A DNA stretch of 64,000 nt from Aquatica leii (taxonomy: Eukaryota > Arthropoda > Insecta > Coleoptera > Lampyridae), in NCBI GenBank assembly GCA_035610365.1, contig CM069435.1, positions 15,737,123-15,801,122 on the forward strand, given 5' to 3'. Shown here piece after piece: positions 59,019-64,000 of this stretch; within the stretch, counting starts at the first letter, position 1, and each line of letters opens with the position of its first letter. The position numbers were made by a program, and so were the translations under genes. The notes under the pieces were generated by a model. It saw only the letters and a list, made by a program, of their open reading frames with translations. It was not told the origin of the DNA and did not search any database.

Positions 59019-61000
59019 TCTTTGTAAATAAGATAGTCGTTACAGATAACATCATTGCATGATGAAAAAATGCCAAGAATATTGAAAGAATCAGTCTTGT
59101 GGATTGTTACGTGAATTTTTTCGTAACTGTAACCGACTAACTCAGATGCTTCCAGACATTGAGTCGTAAACTTCGTGGTGCCAAATTATAAAATAAGGTT
59201 AAAAGGACGCCAAAACAAAGAGAAAAATGAGTAGATAGACTCCGTTTAAATCTACCCCAAACCGTAAGAGAATAGAAGACAACACGTAATTAGTAGAGCA
59301 GAGTATGTTTATTCTATCACAGACAAAGTAGGTCGATCTTACATACACAATATAAAGTAAGTTCCCTTTTTTGGTTGGCCAACACGACGTGCAAATCTTC
59401 GGGTACAATCTCTATATCAATTAATTTAATCTAAAAATAATTGAATGCGGCGAGCTTTGCTCCAAATCAAGTCTACAATTTCGGTAAGTGTTCTACTGAC
59501 CCCACATCTATCTATTTACTCTAAGGTCTCGTGACGTCATCATAGACATTTTTCACACAACAGGTGCTAGAGTATGAAGACTTGCTACAGACAATTACGG
59601 AAGAATTAAATTAAATTGCAAGAATCGGGAACAACCGCTTACCCCAAAAGAAGACTTTCAATTAAGTCACAAACTATTCAGTTTAAAATCGTATGGATAT
59701 GTTTGAAATAACAATGGCCATGATAGCCGTTTCTTTGGACGTACTTTATTTTTGTTTTATACCAGCATTACAAGGAGAATGCCGTCTTATGTGTTTAACA
59801 ATTCGTTTGACACCGATCCTCTCTGGGATGGCACAAAGTCCAGAAAACAAATCTTATACGAGGAACAAATTTCATATTAAGACATTTTTAACATTAAGTC
59901 AAGATCCAAAAAGTACTTTCTTTGCTTTACATCAATTTGTCAGCAGTATCTTAGTTTATCTAAAGCAAAAAAAAGAAGTATTTGTTGGACCGGTGACAAA
60001 AGTGGATTCAACAAAAAAGGATCGTGGATATTTTTTAAATTTGTGAAATGTGAAAGATTTTACCAAAACGTTAAAGAAACAGACAAAGAAGTTGAAATGT
60101 TACCATGATAGCGGACTACTGTGTTGGATGCTGAAAAAGGACTATCCCCGGCGATCCTACACCAGGAGAAACATTTCTTCGAGAGTTTTAGAGTATAATT
60201 AGGTCCTGGATAAAGTGTGTATACGTTGTATGTCTGTGGTAAATTATGAAAACGCGTAAGGGGTAACCTACATGCGCGGTCGAAAGAACTAATACATAAT
60301 CTTGAACTAAAGGAGTCTTAAATTCTTACACCTAATACAGTAATATGATACTATCGACGTTTTGGTATGTATTAGTCAGTCACTTTTTGTCGCTGAAACT
60401 CATTTGTAGTAATTGTACTCAAGCCTAACTTTTCTTTGAGGTATGCGAACGAAAAGAAAATAATTTTGATAAAAGTACCAAATTGACATAGGTTTGGGCG
60501 AGCGACGAAGATCGGAAAGAAATCGATTAGGCTCCAATCTTAGCAAACTAACTTTCCTAAGGTATCGACAGTCATCTTCAAAAAAACCGGGGCTGTCGTA
60601 AAAACTCTTACCAAAAATATTTATTCTCGACGCTCTTTCTCACCTGAGTAGGCAAAGGACCTGATCCTCGCGAACAACTTTGATGATGCTTCTTATTACT
60701 ACGCTTTTTTTCCAGCGGATCCTGCTGGTAACAACCACGACACCACGACTAGCTAAAAAGTTATAAAAAAAACCGGGCGCTACTTTTTACGTACCTGTAG
60801 AATTTTTGGTTCGAAGATACCAAGGGTACATATGAACCCACTGTCAAAGAAATTAAGTATAGTAGAAAAGAAACCAATTTGACAATGAAAGAACGTAACA
60901 AATTGGTTGTATATTTTCCAGCAGATAAAATTGAAGAAAACTCAGTCAATTAAAGAAAATGTCGATTAAACATTAACAATTACATACTGTGATAAAATTT
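59019..61000. other. Spacer with possible unrecognised coding relics
   Basis: At 59693-60046 a plus-strand frame of 117 codons is open, but the more protein-like reading shifts frame: MPSYVFNNSFDTDPLWDG near 59780 and KKGSWIFFKFVKCERFYQNV near 60015-60070. At about 60830-60950 a plus-strand frame reads TNLTMKERNKLVVYFPADKI and stops. These have the mixed composition of old coding sequence rather than AT-rich noise, but I do not recognise them; a decayed transposase is possible. Confidence 0.35.
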
Positions 61001-61053
61001 TGTAAATTTTTACGGCCGGTATCGCTTGTAGTAAAAGTTTCTTCTGGGTGTTG

Positions 61054-61650
61054 CCGTGTAGTCGTAGTTTGCTTCGACGCTTTGCTGTCCATGTTGCCAG
61101 TTTCTTCAGCATTTGGTATCAGGCTGATTCTTTTTGTAGTTGTTTTTCACTATGTTGTTGATTCACTGGTTCGCGGGCGTGCTCCATCGACTATAACCGA
61201 ACTAAGTGTTGCTAAGTTTGTAGCCGTCGTCACGGTTGAAATTAAAATGTTTTTCTATCTCAATAGCGTCTTTGATGACTCACCGATGATAGTTTTTTAT
61301 AGCAGCCAATGCTTCTGCTTTATCAAACTCGACTTTATGTTCTTGCTCGTATACATGTTTCGCCATTGCTGATTCTCCCATTCTGTTTCTTCGTGTGTCG
61401 CTCTGATGTTCCCTAACTCTTTTTTTACCCACATATTTTTTTAACACTTACGTTAAAACCGTACAAAAAGAAGACGGCATCATACGTGAAGAACATGCTC
61501 GTCAAAATAGAAAAACATTCCAATTTTAACCGTGACGGCTACAAACTTAGTTTGGTCACAGTCGATGGAGCTCAACGGTCTCGCATGGACAACAAAACGT
61601 CGAAGCAAACTATGACTACACTACAACGAGGTGTAATGGTGGAAGTGAAA
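61054..61650. repeat. Imperfect inverted repeat
   Basis: The reverse complement of about 61054-61250 matches about 61500-61625. Shared blocks are AGAAAAACATT, AACCGTGACG, GCTACAAACTTAG, GTCGATGGAGC and ACGTCGAAGCAAACTATGAC (the last with small changes). The left arm has roughly 75 extra bases in the middle. The arms could fold into a hairpin separated by about 250 bases. Neither arm encodes a recognised protein. Confidence 0.65.
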
Positions 61651-61759
61651 GTAGTGCTTTCATGGCTGCTGCGGGCGTGGTTCTCATCGCTCCTGTTATC
61701 AGCAGGTATGCCATTCTTTGTACTTTGCTTCAGGTTCGTTCTTCTTTTTTAGTACTAGA

Positions 61760-62440
61760 TATACTTGTAATCGAAACTGAAGTAATTGTTCATTTTTAAT
61801 TTTTATTTTATATAAAGTGCAAAATAAAATCTTGTATGAACCACTGGCGTTATTGAATTGTTACACCCATCGAGAAACATACATCTTTCGGGAATATTGT
61901 TGTTCCATTTTTTTTCATAGGAGTTTACGTATATCAATCTGTTTCTGCTACATAACACATATCGAGTTAAATTTCGAAAATCACATTATTAGTTCGATAA
62001 TAATATTAAATTATATTGTAGAATTATCTAGGCTCACGCCTGGCACTTTTCGCCCTTGTGCAAATTTAAAATAACGCACCAAATTTGTATTACGTTCATA
62101 TGTGAGTACAGATACGGGTTAAATAGGGTATTATTATCCACTATTAAAAAATAATTTAAAAAAGTATTTTCATAAGTTTATTTTCATTTTTATATTTTAC
62201 AAGTAGCCATACAAATATTTTTTCATTGAGGTACATAACATAATTATAAACTTATAGAAAACAGAAATATATTCTAACAGTATTACAACTCAAAATTTTT
62301 CAATTTTAGTTTCAAATGTAATATATGATACAAAATCACAAGAAATAAAAAAAATATTTTAAACATTAAAAATACTCGTTTATATATCACAGGACGAAAT
62401 TGATCGACAAATAAAAACAAAACAATACATTATTTTAATT
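61760..62440. other. AT-rich spacer
   Basis: Nothing recognised. It lies downstream of the stop of the minus-strand hAT transposase and may include that element's 3' end, but no terminal repeat was identified. Confidence 0.45.
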
Positions 62441-62444
62441 TTAG

Positions 62445-64000
62445 CTAAGTGAATTGAGCTTTCCGTGCTAAAATTTTTGCAAATTGTTCAATTAAATGGT
62501 CGGTGTCTAATTCTTTTAGTTGGTCCGTTTATATTGAAATGATAGCAAGATTACTTAGTCGGTTTTGTCCCATGGTCGATCTTAAATAATTTTTTATTAT
62601 TTTGAGTTTTGAAAAAGATCTGCGAAAGCAGTGGCGGCTGGTGGTAAATCATACAAGAGGGCCATTTAAAAGAAACGCAATGATTGCAAAAAGGTTAAAA
62701 AACATTCTTACAGTAACGTGATTTATATTTAAGATCAATTATGTTTAGGATTTAAGATATTCGTGTATAATTACAATTACCAAAATAATCAATAACAAGC
62801 TCATTAAAATTTACAATGATTTTTCAATACTTAGCATAGAAATGCACATCTTTCTTGTCTCATAGTATTGCCAATTGCGTAGAAATGTTTGAATTCTTTT
62901 TAACACAGAGAAATATCGCTCTCTTTCCACTAGTCATAGGTAAAGTTAATCAATTGTTTTATTTAATATATGTATCTATTTTTAGTTTTGACAAACATTT
63001 TCATTATTGTCTTTAATTGACCTCACAATTGCTTTTTACTTTTTCTTTTAAATGCTATAAATTCGTAGCATTATTTTTACAACGTAATGATTAATGCATC
63101 ATCTGCAAACAGTAAAAATCCATTATTTATTTCAAATCCACAAACCCAATCTAACGAATCACACACAGATTCTTTAAAATTACTGTAAACTTCTTTATTT
63201 TTATGTTTACTGGTTGGTCGAATTTGAAGTAAAGGCTGAGAACGAGTATTAAATTTAAATTCTAGATGTGTAAACAATTATTAGCTATTCATTTTTTGTC
63301 TTGTACCACAATTATTATGAAACAAAAAAAATAAGTCGTCTCCTACAAATAAATATTATCGATCAACTAAGAAATAAGAAATCTGTATTTAACACACACG
63401 TGGTGCGAAGATAACGATAGATGACGTAAGTCACGTAAGCAATGTAAGCATTGCACTCAAAGATAATTGCACTGAGTATTATCTTTGGCGTAGGCGGCCC
63501 GGCTGAAGACCCTGCAAAAGCATTTAAACATTTACTTATATTCTTTTCTAACTCGCATAAAATTGTATTATGTGTGTCTCACTCTTGATTACAACAACAA
63601 TCATCGTAATATAATGTAAATGCGGGTACAAGTACGTGTCAGCCTCGGGTAAATTCGCAAGCTTTCGTATCTGTTGCGTTTAAATTGACAATTATTTAAA
63701 CGCATGAAATTTAAACGCCGATAATTTGATTTAAACGTAAATTTTTCTGTAATTTTAAAGCAATTAAAATACGTTTCTTATTCATTATTGAAGGGTCATT
63801 GACCAAATGACCTAATGGAGAAGCCGCCACTGTGCGGAAGCAACAGAAACCCGGATTTTTAATAAAATACGAAGTATTATGCTTGTATTAGAAAAATAAT
63901 CCATTAAGTTGTTATTTGTTATATAATCCACGGCAGTTATGTCTCGTTCATTGCGACTTTTGTCGTTTAATAAATTTTTAACTTTTTGCCATAATTCTAA
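62445..64000 (-). pseudogene. hAT-type (ZMYM1-like) transposase C-terminus, split by hAT insertion
   Basis: Enters from beyond the window end. From 64000 the frame reads LELWQKVKNLLNDKSRNERD, then ILLKIRVSVASA up to 63841. After the inserted element it resumes at 62628 with RSFSKLKIIKNYLRSTMGQN and RLSNLAIISI, a stop, then a LIEQFAKIL stretch ending at 62445-62447. The V-S-V-A-S-A-x-R-x-F-S-K-L-K pattern is the hAT C-terminal dimerisation region as found in ZMYM1-like transposases. Besides the insertion there is a small deletion of about 4 bases just after the insertion point. Confidence 0.87.
62629..63832. mobile_element. Non-autonomous hAT element (1204 bp)
   Basis: Ends CAGTGGCGGCT (left) and AGCCGCCACTG (right), exact inverted repeats of at least 11 bp. 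Flanked by 8-bp duplications TGCGAAAG (62621-62628) and TGCGGAAG (63833-63840) with one difference; 8 bp is the hAT signature. No transposase readable inside. It interrupts the dimerisation region of another hAT-type transposase. Confidence 0.93.

Noticed and set aside
60989-61372. 127-codon plus-strand frame rich in Val and Phe
   Set aside because: Overlaps the left arm of an inverted repeat; the opposite strand looks no less coding. No family recognised.
63077-63277. Minus-strand frame ending GFLLFADDALII, resembling a reverse transcriptase FADD box
   Set aside because: No other reverse transcriptase block lies around it, the frame stops at once, and it sits inside a non-autonomous hAT element. 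Treated as chance or a tiny scrap.

Overview
The window is AT-rich eukaryotic DNA made almost entirely of decayed, nested transposable elements. No intact host gene, rRNA, tRNA or CRISPR array is visible. The element mix (a Helitron with CTAG end and terminal hairpin, a DD41D-type mariner, Penelope-like elements, I/Jockey/R1-group LINEs, pogo/Tigger, hAT, Ty3/gypsy) fits an arthropod, most likely an insect. The species cannot be named from this sequence.

Layout. 52-4013 (-): a near full-length LINE. 6222-12440 (+): gypsy copy A, whose 5' LTR is split by a Helitron (6577-8354) and whose reverse transcriptase is split by a solo LTR of another family (9894-10974). 13800-17814 (-): a second LINE copy. 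18822-26042 (-): gypsy copy B, with both LTRs, a 4-bp target duplication and a polypurine tract, its leader split by a pogo-like transposon (23399-25475). 28020-31010: Penelope-like sequences in inverted and direct orientation. 29309-34608 and 34645-42555: a diverged tandem duplication carrying two Penelope-like copies; unit 1 later gained a solo LTR (31808-32240) and unit 2 a mariner with 358-bp inverted repeats (38361-41248). Each duplicate shows the empty site of the other's insertion. 43400-45300: a broken Tc1/mariner relic. 45440-48085: a second tandem duplication. 48236-48508: a palindromic foldback. 50530-52890 (+): an R1-like LINE. 53028-55241: two Tigger relics head to head. 55257-56372 (-): a third LINE fragment. 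57954-59014: a second copy of the 1.06-kb solo LTR. 62445-64000 (-): a hAT transposase split by a 1204-bp non-autonomous hAT element.

The most notable content is in the gypsy family. In both copies the integrase C-terminus is followed by a macro domain resembling the ADP-ribosyl hydrolase OARD1/TARG1, then a CCCH zinc finger. In copy B these lie in one reading frame, broken only by two stop codons, which runs over the polypurine tract into the 3' LTR. ADP-ribosyl hydrolases are used by some animal viruses against host ADP-ribosylation, so this could be an accessory anti-defence module of a retrotransposon; that role is inference. A second notable signal is a set of hammerhead-ribozyme-like remnants at the ends of the Penelope-like copies.
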